From the NCBI RefSeq assembly GCF_900496995.4, contig NC_044007.1:76112742-76176741 (forward strand): a stretch of 64,000 nucleotides of DNA, written 5' to 3'. The DNA is from Aquila chrysaetos chrysaetos (taxonomy: Eukaryota; Chordata; Aves; Accipitriformes; Accipitridae). The position numbers were made by a program, and so were the translations under genes. Positions 46,745-58,702 of the stretch are shown here, in pieces; positions within the stretch are counted from its first letter, which is position 1, and each line of letters begins with the position of its first letter. The notes under the pieces were generated by a model, which saw only the letters and a program-made list of their open reading frames with translations, was not told the DNA's origin and ran no database searches.

Positions 46745-49700
46745 TATATATACACACATCTTACTTCTGTTGGCATAACTAGCGCTTTTATTTAGATGTC
46801 CTGATCTGCTTAGAGGCACTTTCACTGAATAAAATGAAGAGAAATATGTGCTATATCTGAGACACTCCCTCATATAATCCTAGTATTTCTAGACTGAAGC
46901 GCTTTCCTCCGTGAAATACAGAATGTTTAACAATTCCTTATCATTGATAGGGTTCTAACTGATGTGACACATGCTTTCTCTGTTGCCCATCCAACGTTCT
47001 AACACTAAAGTTAAGTAAGAATTGGCACAAATGGGATTTCTCTTGTTCTGTGATGTAGAAGAATAGCCAGTCATGGTTTGTATAAATTACTTCATAGTCA
47101 CAGTTACATATGATATAGTTTCCTAATGAGGCCAATTCCCTAGGCAACAGCCCAGCCCTGTAAATGTCTAAGCCCAGGAATACAGCCAGCAGGATGTCTA
47201 ATTCAGTTGAATTCAATGGAGGTGATCTGGTAGTCATAATCACCTCACCTCCATGAACTGTACGTACAGCCTGTTGTAAGTAATGTATTCAGAAAGAAAA
47301 AACTATTTAAATACTCCTTCTTGAGTGAATTATTTCAAAACGTCCTCATTTCGCCTGTGTATTTTACCCTCCATGTTTTGAAAAACATTTCTCTCCTGAA
47401 ATTCAAAACAACCTTCAAGAAAAACAACTAATAAATTATACTGAAGAAGCCTTAAATGCATTTAATACAATGCTTTGTGGTCTGAGTAACTAGAGAAGTC
47501 TACTTGTGACCATTTTATGTTCCTGAAATAAAAATAAGTTTCAGTCTTTCAGATCACAGGTCACAAGCTGATCTACTTTTCTTTTGGCTTGCCTATCCAT
47601 CTTTCCACCTCTTCTCCCCCACATCTCTATTCATCTGTGTGCAAAGCAGTGTAAAAATACTTCCATTGCAAATCAGTGGAATATTTTTCTTTTGTTAGTC
47701 CTTTCAGGCAATTTCACATGCACTTTTGCATGTGTCACAACAGATGCATGTATTGCAACTCAATCAAAAGTTAGGCCTAATTGATTTCTTACAAGAAGGC
47801 TGGACAGCAATGAGATAACTATGTGTGGTGATGATTTAGCTCATTTTACATGCGCTGTACGTCTGGGGCACCACGAAGTTTGCCTGTGTCCTGACAATAT
47901 CCACAAACCTGAAATCCACCGTCTACTGGAGCTGATAATTGCCAGTGTAGGTCACTACAGTATTATTGTGAAGACCTCTGTGAAATGGCTCCGAGATGGA
48001 GGGAAAATAGACTTTGAAGTTATTTCTGTATCACTGCCTTCCAGCGATGCCCAGTGCTGCTCAGCCCATCCCTGTGCAGGAACCTGGTGTCAGAAAAGCT
48101 CTGCAAGGCTAATAAAAAAAGCAATCAATTTTTACTCCTCCTAAAGGACAATGCAAAGCATATATGCCTCAAAACCAAGCTTTAAAATAGAGTAGATAGT
48201 GTGAGGGTTTTACTGGGTCATAAATGTGTGATTCATTATAACCTGGCTTACGTGATAGGACAGAGCTCACCTATGTGTTGGTTGCACTTTCGTTCCCAAT
48301 GAACCGGCCGCAGCATGTAATATTAAACTGCTAGGCACACTAATGAAAAGAAGCTTGAGGAATGTATGGGTACATTGCTCCCTATCTGTCAGAAAACTGC
48401 CTAGGAAAATGAGGTCAGCTATCTGCTCAGAAATTGTGCTTGAACATGAGGGAGCCTAGATTTGTTTCTGTAAATTACAGGGGGGTTGGCCTTGCTTCCA
48501 CCGAAAGCGAAGGAAAATTCCTTATGCACTTTCATTAAAGTAGGGCCAGCAGCTTTAAAAAGCACAAGGATACAAGAAGCATAGGGACTTGCTATTTGAG
48601 CTGAATACTAAAGTTTCTTTTAAGTGTATGTAGCGTTCAGTTGAGTAATGGTAAACGGAGGACTGAAAAACTCACCTGTTTGGTTTTGCCTGAATTATCC
48701 TTCCACTGCCTTGCATTGACCCTTGGTTATACTACTGACAAAATCATATGATTCGGTGGAGAGATATTATCTGATATAAACGTATGTTATCAGGAACAAA
48801 GAGAAAGGACTTTCCTTTAGCTGTCTAGAGGGACTGGTAAGGTTTTATGCTCAGAGTTTCAGCATGATTTTGAATCTCCTATTCTGGACAATTTCTTTTC
48901 TGCCCAGGGAGATTTGAACTGCCCTTTAGTAACACAGGGAGGAAATCCTCCTAACTATGGCTAGTGTCTCTGCTGGACCATTGCTTTTGTACATGAACTC
49001 CTTTTAGCTAATTGTGAGCTGGGGATAAAACCAAATAGCTGTTGAAAGAAGGCCTCTACGATTAATGCTGTTTGGAACCAGAATATCCTGGACCTGCTCT
49101 CTCCTGTGTAACGTGTGAAAAAACCTGCAATTTGCTCCCCCTTCTAACTCCTTTAAAGATAAGAAGGAACAAAGTCTCTTCTTTTACATAAAATTTAATA
49201 GGGGAGGTTAGGGGGAGTTCTCCAGCAGATACAAATGGAAGATGCTGTTGAGGGAATGCCCTTCCACCTAAAGGCCTTTAGTGGGAAGTTCCGAAGAATT
49301 GCTACAGAATCTAGACGGCTAACTACCGAGGTTGTCTGAGGACTTAACCACAACACAACAGAAATATGTAAAGTCTGCAGGGTCTAAGAACTAATCATCA
49401 TACAAGGAAGAAACTGGTTTCCATTTCCCCCGTTTAGCTTTTTGGGGTAGCCTGCCACTGAACTGTGAACAAGCCTGGGAAAGCTGGGACTCTTCCATCT
49501 CTCGTGTTTAAAGTCATGCTGTCCAGCTCCGGATTTGGGTGGAGAATGAAGCCTCTCATTCTGGGGCAAGTCATTGATGGCTGGAAGACATTAAAGTTGT
49601 TGACATCTGTAAAGGATTTCAGAAATTATGAGGATATATAGTGATGAGCAACACAGAGACCACATCAGACCAGAGCTTCATGGTCACCCAGGAGTTGCGT

Positions 49701-52080
49701 AATTGAGGAAGATACATGGATTCTTTCCAGAAGATGTCAAATCTAGTCCATCTGTACTGAAGCAGGACTGAAAAATGTGCACTGTGTTCAAGCAGCCATT
49801 CAAGCAAAAACTCAGTCAGAATTTCCCTTTTACAGCTCTGTCTGATGCGTAGTTCTGCCTTTACCCTGATGGGCTCCTTCACACATCTACAGCAGTACAT
49901 TTTTCCTCGTTGTCTTTAACAAGGACAGACTTAAATCCACTTATTAAATCCCACCTTCCTTGCGCTGATTCTTTTATTATTGTATTTGCATTCCTCCACA
50001 GCACTCTCCTTCATTTGTCTTTGTTCTCTTTCCTAGGCAGGTGGGAGAGCTAATTAATTAATACTCTTATTATTGAGAGGTAGAAACATGTAGCTGAAAA
50101 GCAGGGCCATTACAAGTGTTCAGCTGAGGTATTGTAGGGACTGGGTGGGAAATGCTTCATCAGAAGCCTGGGACCTCATAGGTTTCAGGCAGCAACAGTT
50201 TCATCCTTGGGTCCTGCTGTTCCAACCACTGTAGGAGTTCCCTGTTGGATGTCTGGTCCCTCATGGTGAGCATAGAGGGATTCTCTCTTCTGGGTTTGCA
50301 GGAGCCTGTGCTTTTTTGCAGGATAAGGGAAGGCTTTTTTTATGCTGAGCTGCTACTCTTCATACCGTATTTTGATTGCATCTCGCTTCTTTCCTGCCCC
50401 TGCCCCATGCACTGATTTGTTGATTGCAAAGCTGCCATTGTAGCTTGCCTGGTGGCTTACATCCATGTAAATGAGGCGTAAAATCTCAGCAAACCAGGCT
50501 GCCATATATTTATTGATGTTTGATGAACACATTGATGAGCATGGGTAACCAAGACACAGGAAAGCAGTGAATGAGACTGGAGAGAGCTTACAGGGGACAG
50601 TGTTGCACAGGTGTTAATTGTGGTGTCATGCTTTGATTGTACAGCAAATTATGATCTCTCTTACTATTACTATAGTAAAGAGTTTCCACCTCTCCCCCCA
50701 TGGTTCTCGCATTTTTTTTCTTTGCCATGGGTCCTCTTTCCTGCATAAAAGCCATCAACTAGAAATTAAACTCCCTTTTTTCTTCAGAGTGAACGGGAAA
50801 TATGACCACCTGCAAACCCATCCATTTGGGGGGGGAGGGGGTTACAATCATATTTGCCTGTCTTTCTAAATTTTGTTTTCTTTTACACAGTGTCATGAAT
50901 AGGACTTGCACAAACAAGGAGCACTGACTAACTAAAGAGTAAAGACGCTGAAACCTAAAATATCAAGAGAGCTGTCAAATGTAGTGAGTAAGTGGGGAGG
51001 AGTAGAAATTTTCTTCTAATCTCTTTCAGCTATTGTAAACACATCTCACTCGCAACAGCACATCTTATCAACAGATGTTGGCTGTTCTTGTCTTTAATAG
51101 CTGCTGTCACTTCAGCTTCTAGCAGTTCCTGCTGCTGCAGCTCAGTCATTAAATGGACACTTCCCCACCAGCTTCTTACTGCTCCGGGGGTGTGGGGGGG
51201 TGTGTGCTTTCTTTGCAGCTTCACATCCCTGCTGCCGCGCTCGCACCGCAGCGTGGGTGTGTGTAGGTGGCTGGTGTAATCCCTCCGTGCTCAGACTGCA
51301 CCGCTGACTCAAGAGACGAAAACTGTTGTCTCCCATCTGGTCCCAACCCCGGGCGGCCGCAGGAGAACTGTGTGGCAGGTGCGAGTTAAAGAAAGCTCTT
51401 CTCATGCTCAGACAGGATCCCCTTTTTATCCTGCATAAACAGTGGCGAAGTATTTTTCTCCACATCATCCTCTCAATTCCTGCCTCTTTACTGCTCTTCT
51501 TTTCCTACCCCTACCGCTGCCTCTTCTTTCTCCCATGGGACTGGCAGAATCTCAGGGGAAATAAGTAAAGCTTTCCTAATATAGAAGCTCATCTTCTCTG
51601 AAACCACTTCTCATTCTGTTAATGGAGTTCTGGAAATGTTTCAGTTCTCTCCCTACACTAATACTTTATTCTTTTCCTCTGATAGCTGTCCAAGCACCAG
51701 TGTCATCAGTTTTCCTAGCTTTATTAGCTCGTTTTGCAAAGAAATGCACAGGCAGTCTAACAAAATAATAATAAAAAATTGGCTGGAGAGTTTTATAGCT
51801 ATGCACTCTCTTTAAAAAAATAAATATGCATCTAGAGACGACTTTCTGAGGCCATTCCTTTGCTGGGGTTCTACACTTCAGAAATATATGTGCTCTACAG
51901 ACAAATATCAGTGGAAGATAACATAGGATGCTTAATAGATTTACACGTGTTCCTTCCCCCCCTCCTCTCTTACCCTGATACACGTTTGGCCCAGGGCTCT
52001 TCTTTCAGACCCCTTCCACCTTTGTGGATGTGACATCAGTGCTGAATATTTGCAAATCCACTCTTAAAATTTTATATAAC
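46451..52080. other. non-coding, AT-rich stretch
   Basis: Apart from the compound microsatellite at 46.7 kb, G-rich tracts at about 50826-50840 and 51186-51200, and small motifs, nothing is identified. A 107-codon plus-strand frame at 47821-48144 lies in AT-richer DNA. It has no recognisable domain and no clear splice sites, so it is not called a gene. Confidence 0.5.
46675..46758 (+). repeat. compound (TA)n/(CA)n microsatellite
   Basis: A GATATATATATG start, a GTGTGCGTGT part, about 20 bases of perfect TA, then ACACACACAC, a second TATATATA and a final ACACAC. The alternating tract can form cruciform or Z-like structure. Confidence 0.93.
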
Positions 52081-54100
52081 AAAAGCACGAAGCGCCTGCA
52101 AATCCTCCGCGTGGAAGGGAGTGCTTTTTCTGTGCCTCCCTCCCCCACAGTTACACTCGTTCTGGGGAGAAGGCAGGGAAGCGCAGAGCAGCAGACGTGG
52201 AAACGCTCGTGTTCTGCAACGAGAACAGGGTTTTCCACCAGGGAGAAGGTGCGGATCTGCCGTGCCCAGCGCTGGTTCTGCAGGGTGCAGCAGAGGCGGA
52301 GGGAAGCTCAGGTGCCCTCCTGTCCCCTCAAAACCCCAGCCTCAGGCTGGGGGGGGGGGGGGGTGAGCAGGGAGCCTTCCGTCCTCAAAATAGAAATTGT
52401 GGGGAGCAAAGAGGCACTCAGCAGGAATGCTTGGGAGGGTGGGAAGTTAGTGGGAAGAGGAAGAGAAGTTCTTCAGAAAGGTGGCATCTGAGGAGGCTAC
52501 AGCCGAACACAGACGTACGGGCGGCCGGTAATAGGAGAAATGCCTGCAGTCACCCTCGGAGAGAACTACTTAGAGAGAGCGTATGAAGCAGGCTCAGTAA
52601 GCGCATGCTCAAAATACTCCGTCTGCATTTTGGAGGCATCCATTACCACCGGCTACCTTCCTTGTGCTTTACCCTGCCTTCCCAGGGCACGCTTTCCTCC
52701 TATCCTTTTCCAGACACAACCCTTGCAAAAGTGGGAACGGACTGAGATAAGCACCACGCGAGACACGGACAATTGCTGGCAGGCAGTGCCCTGTCTAAGC
52801 GGCTTCTCCCAAATGCACCGGAGCGGGGACAGGAGAAGAGTCACCTGGGATGGGCTTCCATTTCACACAACCTCTTCCAGTGCAGACGAATGGGCGTCCC
52901 GGTCAGAGGGTGCCCCAGACCAGCACATACGCTTCCCAGGCAGGTTGTAGCATCTGGCCTGCTGGGTATCCCGTCCCTTCGCGCCCCACGAGGATGCCAA
53001 CAAGACAGTGGCTTATCTGCGGTAGGGTCCCCCCAAAACTAAAAGCGAGGGCAAGAAGAAGAAAGTGGATCCCTGCTAGCGCAACTTGGTTGTATGAATT
53101 GTGGTTTGGGAAATGAATTGGTCTTGATAGAGGCTAGCTATTCTAGCCTCATAAATTCGGAGTGTGGATTTGGTGATAGCTGTGTGCGCAAAGTGCAGAG
53201 ACGGGAAAAACCTGAGCCAAAAAAGTATGTTCTCCAGCAGGAACACGGAATTAAGGTGCTACTTTTATGCTGCATTTTTATTAGTGGCATCTCAAAAATA
53301 TCACTTTCAGCATGCCTTTTTCACTTCTCCCACAGAAGCATGAAAATTAACATCAGCTAACAACATTTTCTATTGCTCTAGAGGAAATGTTGTTGGGAGG
53401 TGTTTATGCATTATTTGTCTCATTTGCCTTTTTTTTTTTTTTACGTTACCAAAGTCCAGCCATAATGAAATTCCTGGGGTTTTTTAAATTTTTTTTATTT
53501 TAAGGCATGATTTAATTCTTTCCCCCCTCCCAGAGTTTAAGACACACACATACCCCAATGAGCAAAACACAAGACCCTTCACGCAGAGTCACTTCCCATC
53601 AAATATCACACTGGGCATGACATGCCAGCTCAGATAAAATATAGAAGTGAAAGCCACGTGGTCCGGCACACAGCTCCCAGGCGCAGACAGCAGGCTTGCC
53701 CCCGGGGCGTCTTGAGAACATCTTCACCGGCCGGGTTCTGCCGCATGCAGAATAGCTGTTCTGCTCGTGGAGGTGAGGTGGGCTCACGTCTGGGGGCTGC
53801 AATCCATTCCCCAGCTGTACTTTATGCCAAGGGGGAGGTGTTTGAGCCCCTGTCCCCTGGCTCTGGAGAGGTCGGAAAGGTCCTGTCCCCACCACCTCTC
53901 CCCTCACCTTCCAACCCAAGTGGGCTAAGGAGACGTTGCCGCTGCACGCACCTCTGCAGCGAGCACCGGAGGAGCAGGCACGCTCGAGTCCTAAGCTTCT
54001 GCACCCCTTTCCCTGCTCCCCAAAAGCCCAGGCCACCGCACCTGCCTCTCTGTACCCGCTCCGTAGCTACACAGGAGCCACAACTAGTTGTTTTTCCCCC
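52081..54100. other. GC-richer non-coding patch with G15 run
   Basis: Contains a G15 run at 52349-52363 and moderately CpG-containing DNA at 52.1-52.6 and 53.6-54.1 kb. Frames of up to 161 codons are open on both strands without recognisable domains. A short perfect hairpin lies at 53130-53150 (GAGGCTAG and CTAGCCTC with a five-base loop). Confidence 0.45.
52349..52363 (+). repeat. poly(G) run, G15
   Basis: Fifteen uninterrupted G residues in a GC-rich context. Confidence 0.96.
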
Positions 54101-55867
54101 AGGCTGAAGTGCTACCGCTTACAGGTACCTTATGCAATCCCGTACGTGAGTTAGCTCTGCCCCAAGCAGGAACCTAATCAGGGTGAAGGTCAATTCCTGT
54201 GAAAATATCCTATGCTGCTGCTTGGTCTATCGTTCAAATTACTCAAGGTCAGTTTTTATTTAATCATGCTTCCTTCCACGATTTTTTCCCTCCAATATTA
54301 AAAAAAGGCAAGTAGATAACGAAGCATATGTAGCTTGTTTTCTTGGATTGTTTCTCAGCTTTTTTCCTAAATTGTCACTGCCCCTTTGGACTTCGGCAGT
54401 GGGGTGGCTGCCAGGTTTCCACAGAGATGCAAACAAATTCTATGCAATAAAATATCATCTCTACATAATTTAAGCCCCAAATGTACATGGTGACAGTTTT
54501 ATGTTTGAATAATATGAAAATCCGAGATATTGGATGTGAGTATAATTTAGGATCGAGAGCTGCAAATATTTCTGTGCCCTGGAATCCAGTTAAAATGCAC
54601 CGTTGCACATGCTGTGTTTTGGTGGTGAAGTATTGCTTGCCTCTGATTGCTGCAGGGCAAGAGCTTTATTTTCCTGACCCGTGATTTAGTGCTTTCCACC
54701 CCCTTGTAAAGTGTAACTAACAATGCCCTCTATGTGAGCTCTGGTAGCTGAGGGGACAAGGGGGAGATGGCCGCAGTGGGGAGACGGGAAGGGGAGAGAA
54801 CAGAAGGGGGAAAAAAGGGATGTCTGCAACGGGTAAACACATCCACAGCTTGCCTTCTTAAAGAGCTGACGGCTGGATATTGGGCCAAAACCCCAATTAG
54901 ATGGCGGCAGCGGAGCTCCGCTGGTTTTGAAGGAGCTGAGCCAGCCTGAACCAGCTGAGAAGCTGGCCAGCAGTCTGGCGTTTGGTGCCCAAAGTGGTTG
55001 GAGCAGGGGAGGTTTGAAACTGTACTCCTCACGTACCGCGGAGGGGCCTGTGGGAATAATGTTTGCTTTGGCATGGAAGTAGGTCAGCGTAGACCTAGCA
55101 GGTCCTGCAGTGAAAGGCTCCTTTCTGCTCTGAGTGATGGCAACTTCCATAAAGAGAGCAAATTCATTCGGAGATATGGCTTAACCCACATCCTTCTTTA
55201 ATTCATAGGTCCTTGCGCAGTGCAGACCTCAAGGCGAGCCCGTGTGGATACTCTAGTCCCTATTTTCATCACTGGATGTCCTGTGTCTCCCCGCAGGGCA
55301 CAGACCTCGTGGCGTTTTCCCTGGATACCTATTCCAGACTCCCTCTTTAGGTACCGATCAGCAGAGAGAGTCTGTGTCAGGAATCGATAAACTCTGATGC
55401 ATTTGCAACGTCTCCTCCCACAGCTGTGGGTCTGGGCTAGGGAACAGGAGCTGCTGCATTTCCTCCATCCTCCCTTTGCCGTACAGAAAGTCCCTGAGAG
55501 GAAGTCTGTGCTAAGATTTTCCCATTTCTGGCACGCTTTCTGAAATTGGCTCTCTTCTTCCCTCCTGCCCTCTTCCCTTTTCCTGTGATACCGGCTCTGG
55601 CTCTGTCTGGTTAGAAAGATTATCTTCTCCCAGCACGTGAAATTACGAAGTAGCTGCGAGGAAAAAGTGGAGGTAGATAAGAGAGTTCTCTCACCACAGG
55701 CAGCCCGGTGCAAAATGTTTCAAGCAGCGCAGGAAGGCCTGAACGAGGGAGGGATGCAGCAGAGCTAACGTCTCAGGATCCACCCCACAAAGGCCACCTT
55801 CGTTCAAAAAGATGACTAATGGGGCAGAGGACACGTGGACAGGGAATGGTGCCTGATTTCTCTTCTG
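54101..55867. other. non-coding stretch, no gene recognised
   Basis: No identifiable element. Frames of 154 and 171 codons on the minus strand (54686-55150 and 55198-55713) show no domain or motif I know, and overlapping plus-strand frames are also partly open. Confidence 0.5.
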
Positions 55868-56235
55868 ATATAATAACCAGAGGATATCAAAAAGGAACAG
55901 CAGGCAACAGGTTTAAAATAGGCAGCGATACTATGTCATGCAACTCATAATAAGTAGTTTCCCAGTTTAATCACAGAATTTTGTGAAGGCCAAAAAATTT
56001 GTATGAGTTCAAAAAGTGATTGGCAAATACATTAAATTAAAAGAAAGTAACTCTGATGCAGGAAATCCCTGAGGCACAAAACCTGGAGAACAGGGATCGG
56101 CTGAGGGAAATACCACTTTGTGTTTGCCCTGCTGCTATGCCCTCCCATAAGCAACTACATACTGGACATCTTCCCAGGTGGGACACAGGGCTGGTGGGCC
56201 TTGGGCTGACCCAGCACCCTCACGGCTATGTTCAA
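55868..56235 (+). mobile_element. ancient CR1 LINE with ORF2 end and 3' untranslated region
   Basis: Plus-strand landmarks: AGAGGATATCAAAAAGGAAC, GGCAACAGGTTTAAAATAGG, GAATTTTGTGAAGGCCAAAA, GAGTTCAAAAAGTGATTGGC, then TTTGCCCTGCTGCTATGCCC, CATACTGGACATCTTCCCAG, GGCTGGTGGGCCTTGGGCTG and ACCCAGCACC. These follow the order of turtle/crocodilian-type CR1: GAGGACATCAA, GGCAxCAGGTTTAAAAC, ATGTTGTGAAGGCCAA, GGGTTCAAAAAAGAACT, TTTGCCCTGTTCT, AxACAGGATACTGGGCTAGA, TGGACCTTTGGTCTGACCCA. The frame is broken. Retention of the region just after the ORF and of the extreme 3' part makes this the most complete old copy here. Confidence 0.85.
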
Positions 56236-58658
56236 AGGCCCAGCCAGTCAGGTGCTAAGTGTCACCAGACCTGCAGCACTTTTCAGGAACTCTGAAAATA
56301 GCAAGCCAGACCAACTTTCTAACAAGACCAAATACTGCCATGGAATTGGCAATTCCAGATACTCTGGACGGAAACTCTGAAGGCATTTTCCTTCCAGGTA
56401 GAGAAAAATGAATGCCCATGATAAATACTGACTGTACTTACCTACGAAAATGCATCTAGCTGATGCATATTTAGTACGAGAGAGTCCTGATACATACTCG
56501 ATTCAAAGGTACGATGGATACACCACCGGTCCTGGAGAGATACGCCAGTCATTCCTTGTTCACTTCGTCTGGGCTCATGGTGTGCTGACATTCCTCACCT
56601 CGCTGCAGCCATGGAAAAGCATGACAGGTAAGAAAAAGAAGGCATTTTGAAAACCAGCACTGAATGCGTTTTGTGTGGCAAAACTCCAACGACAGCTTTT
56701 TCCCATTAGCAATTCAGAAGGGTGGTGTCGGTATGGATAAAGGACACGCTCACCGTGTTCCGGGGTGGATGCTGATCCCTGAATGATGGCACTGTTTACT
56801 TCTGATGGCACATGATCTCTCTTCCAACTTTATTACAACAGATCCCAGAAATCCTGACCCAGAACACGTCTGTTGTCTTGTGGAGGCATTTCAAGCTGCT
56901 GCAGTAATTTGGTTTTGTTGCAGGCTGGTTAATGGTAATCTCCTCTCGATTGATATTTGGTGATGTTAAATGTGGCAACCTGAGCAAGACTCTGGGCTGT
57001 CAGTTAGAAATGCTTTATCACCAAAGGAGTTTCTTTATTCAGGTTAGCTGTTATGTCACAGCACACCACACCGCGATACTGACAGGGTGCCGTTCAGGCT
57101 TCTCAAGATCTTAGGAATGTGAGTAATACTTACCATTTAAAGGCCATGCTAGTAGCATGTCTGGTTTTTTGATAGCAAAACCTCTGCAGTTCTGTCTTAC
57201 AAGTATCTAGGATTTCTTTTCAACAAATGCAGAGCAGACACCACAGCTTACTGCTCACAGTTTCTTCTAAATTATAGAATCTATGTCATGATGTCAAGTC
57301 TGCTTGTTAGGAATAATTGGAAATATATCACTGCTATCTGTCTGGAATAAACATCTCATGCTCTGAATGCCCCTGTGTCAGCTAAGGAATATATTAGTAT
57401 TGAACATGTGAACTTATTAATTCCCGGCTGAATGAGGATTTAGGACCTGATAGCACTTAACAGTGGAACAGATCATTCATCACAACAAACAGATTATGAA
57501 CATTTATGGGAAAATGGGACAGCATACGCAAATTCTAGATCCTGTTACCCTCCCTCACATCCAACCCTCCCTCGGCGAGCGGCCGTAACACCTCCTGCCT
57601 TCCAGAGCTACTCCAGGTGCAGCGATTGCTCCGTGGAGCAGCAGTAGCATATTTACAGATAGGGGATCAATGATGTGTTGCTTCCACTCCCCAAATTCTC
57701 CTGCTCCAGCTCCCTAGTTCTGGATACGTAACACAAAACAGAAGCTATATTAATCCCAGTTCAGCATGTTTGAATTGGCAAATGTTGTGTGAACTATGAG
57801 CTGTTGCTTTAGGTTTTGGGGGGACCTACCTGAAGTTCCTGAAGCTAATGGGGACAAGGAAGGAAAACTGTTTTCTTTCAATGGATTTTATGTGATTAGT
57901 TTCAATGGGATCTTCAGGGATTCAATTCACACTACTTGCAAAATCACACTACTGCATGAAGAAACATCAGACTCAGAGGAAAAAATGTATGACTGAATTA
58001 ATGTATTTATTTAGTGGGTCTCAGTTCAGTGTTGAGGTCTGTTTAATTTAACTACATGTTCGCTCCCTTCATCCTTTTTTCTGGTTATTACTAACTGTTT
58101 GTCACACACCCCTTTTAAGAAGGTGACGTCAGGTTCTAGGACTTTGTACGCCTTAACATAGACATCTACGCAGCTGGCTTATCTGATGTGGTGACCATTG
58201 CTCCATCAGATCTGATATTAAACCTTCAGAAATAATATCATCAGACTGATCTTGCTACCTATTTGATTTCTTCAGTATAAATTATATACCTAATTGTCAC
58301 AGTAGTTTCTGGACACTTCATAACTATAGTATACTAGTTATCCCTGTTAGCTTCGATATTGTATATAAGAGAGTTGGAGCCTACCTCTGAGAAAGAATTA
58401 ATTAAGAAGAGAGATGAAGATGTCTTAGGGACAAACTCTCAAATAGCGAGAAGATGTCCTGATACACATTTTTTAATGCAAATTAACTTACCCCATTCTG
58501 GGATTTCAGTAATTCTTTGGATCTTGCCGAGTGTGATATGCGAGACTGCTACTTGCTTAAACTATTCTGTAACAAATCCACTATTTGGTGGTTTGTTTTT
58601 GTTTTCATTCAAGTTCTCACTGCTCTGTAAGTATAGAAAATGAAAAAAATCCATGAAT
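56236..58658. other. non-coding stretch with one possible exon
   Basis: 56443-56627 has a strong donor-like sequence on each strand (see the findings), but no coding family is recognised. A full CRE word TGACGTCA lies at 58124-58131 and an 8-bp inverted repeat with a 12-base loop at 58213-58240. Nothing else identified. Confidence 0.45.
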
Positions 58659-58702
58659 GTGGTTTGAGCATGAGGATTAGACTGGATGACTACATGGGTC
58701 TA
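58659..58702 (+). mobile_element. possible CR1 3' tail fragment
   Basis: GAGGATTAGACTGGATGACT followed by ACATGGGTCT resembles the CR1 end GGGGTTGGACTAGATGACCT with CCTGAGGTCC. It is short and diverged. Confidence 0.3.

Noticed and set aside
47821..48144. 107-codon plus-strand frame in AT-richer DNA
   Set aside because: Length within chance expectation, no recognisable domain and no clear splice signals.
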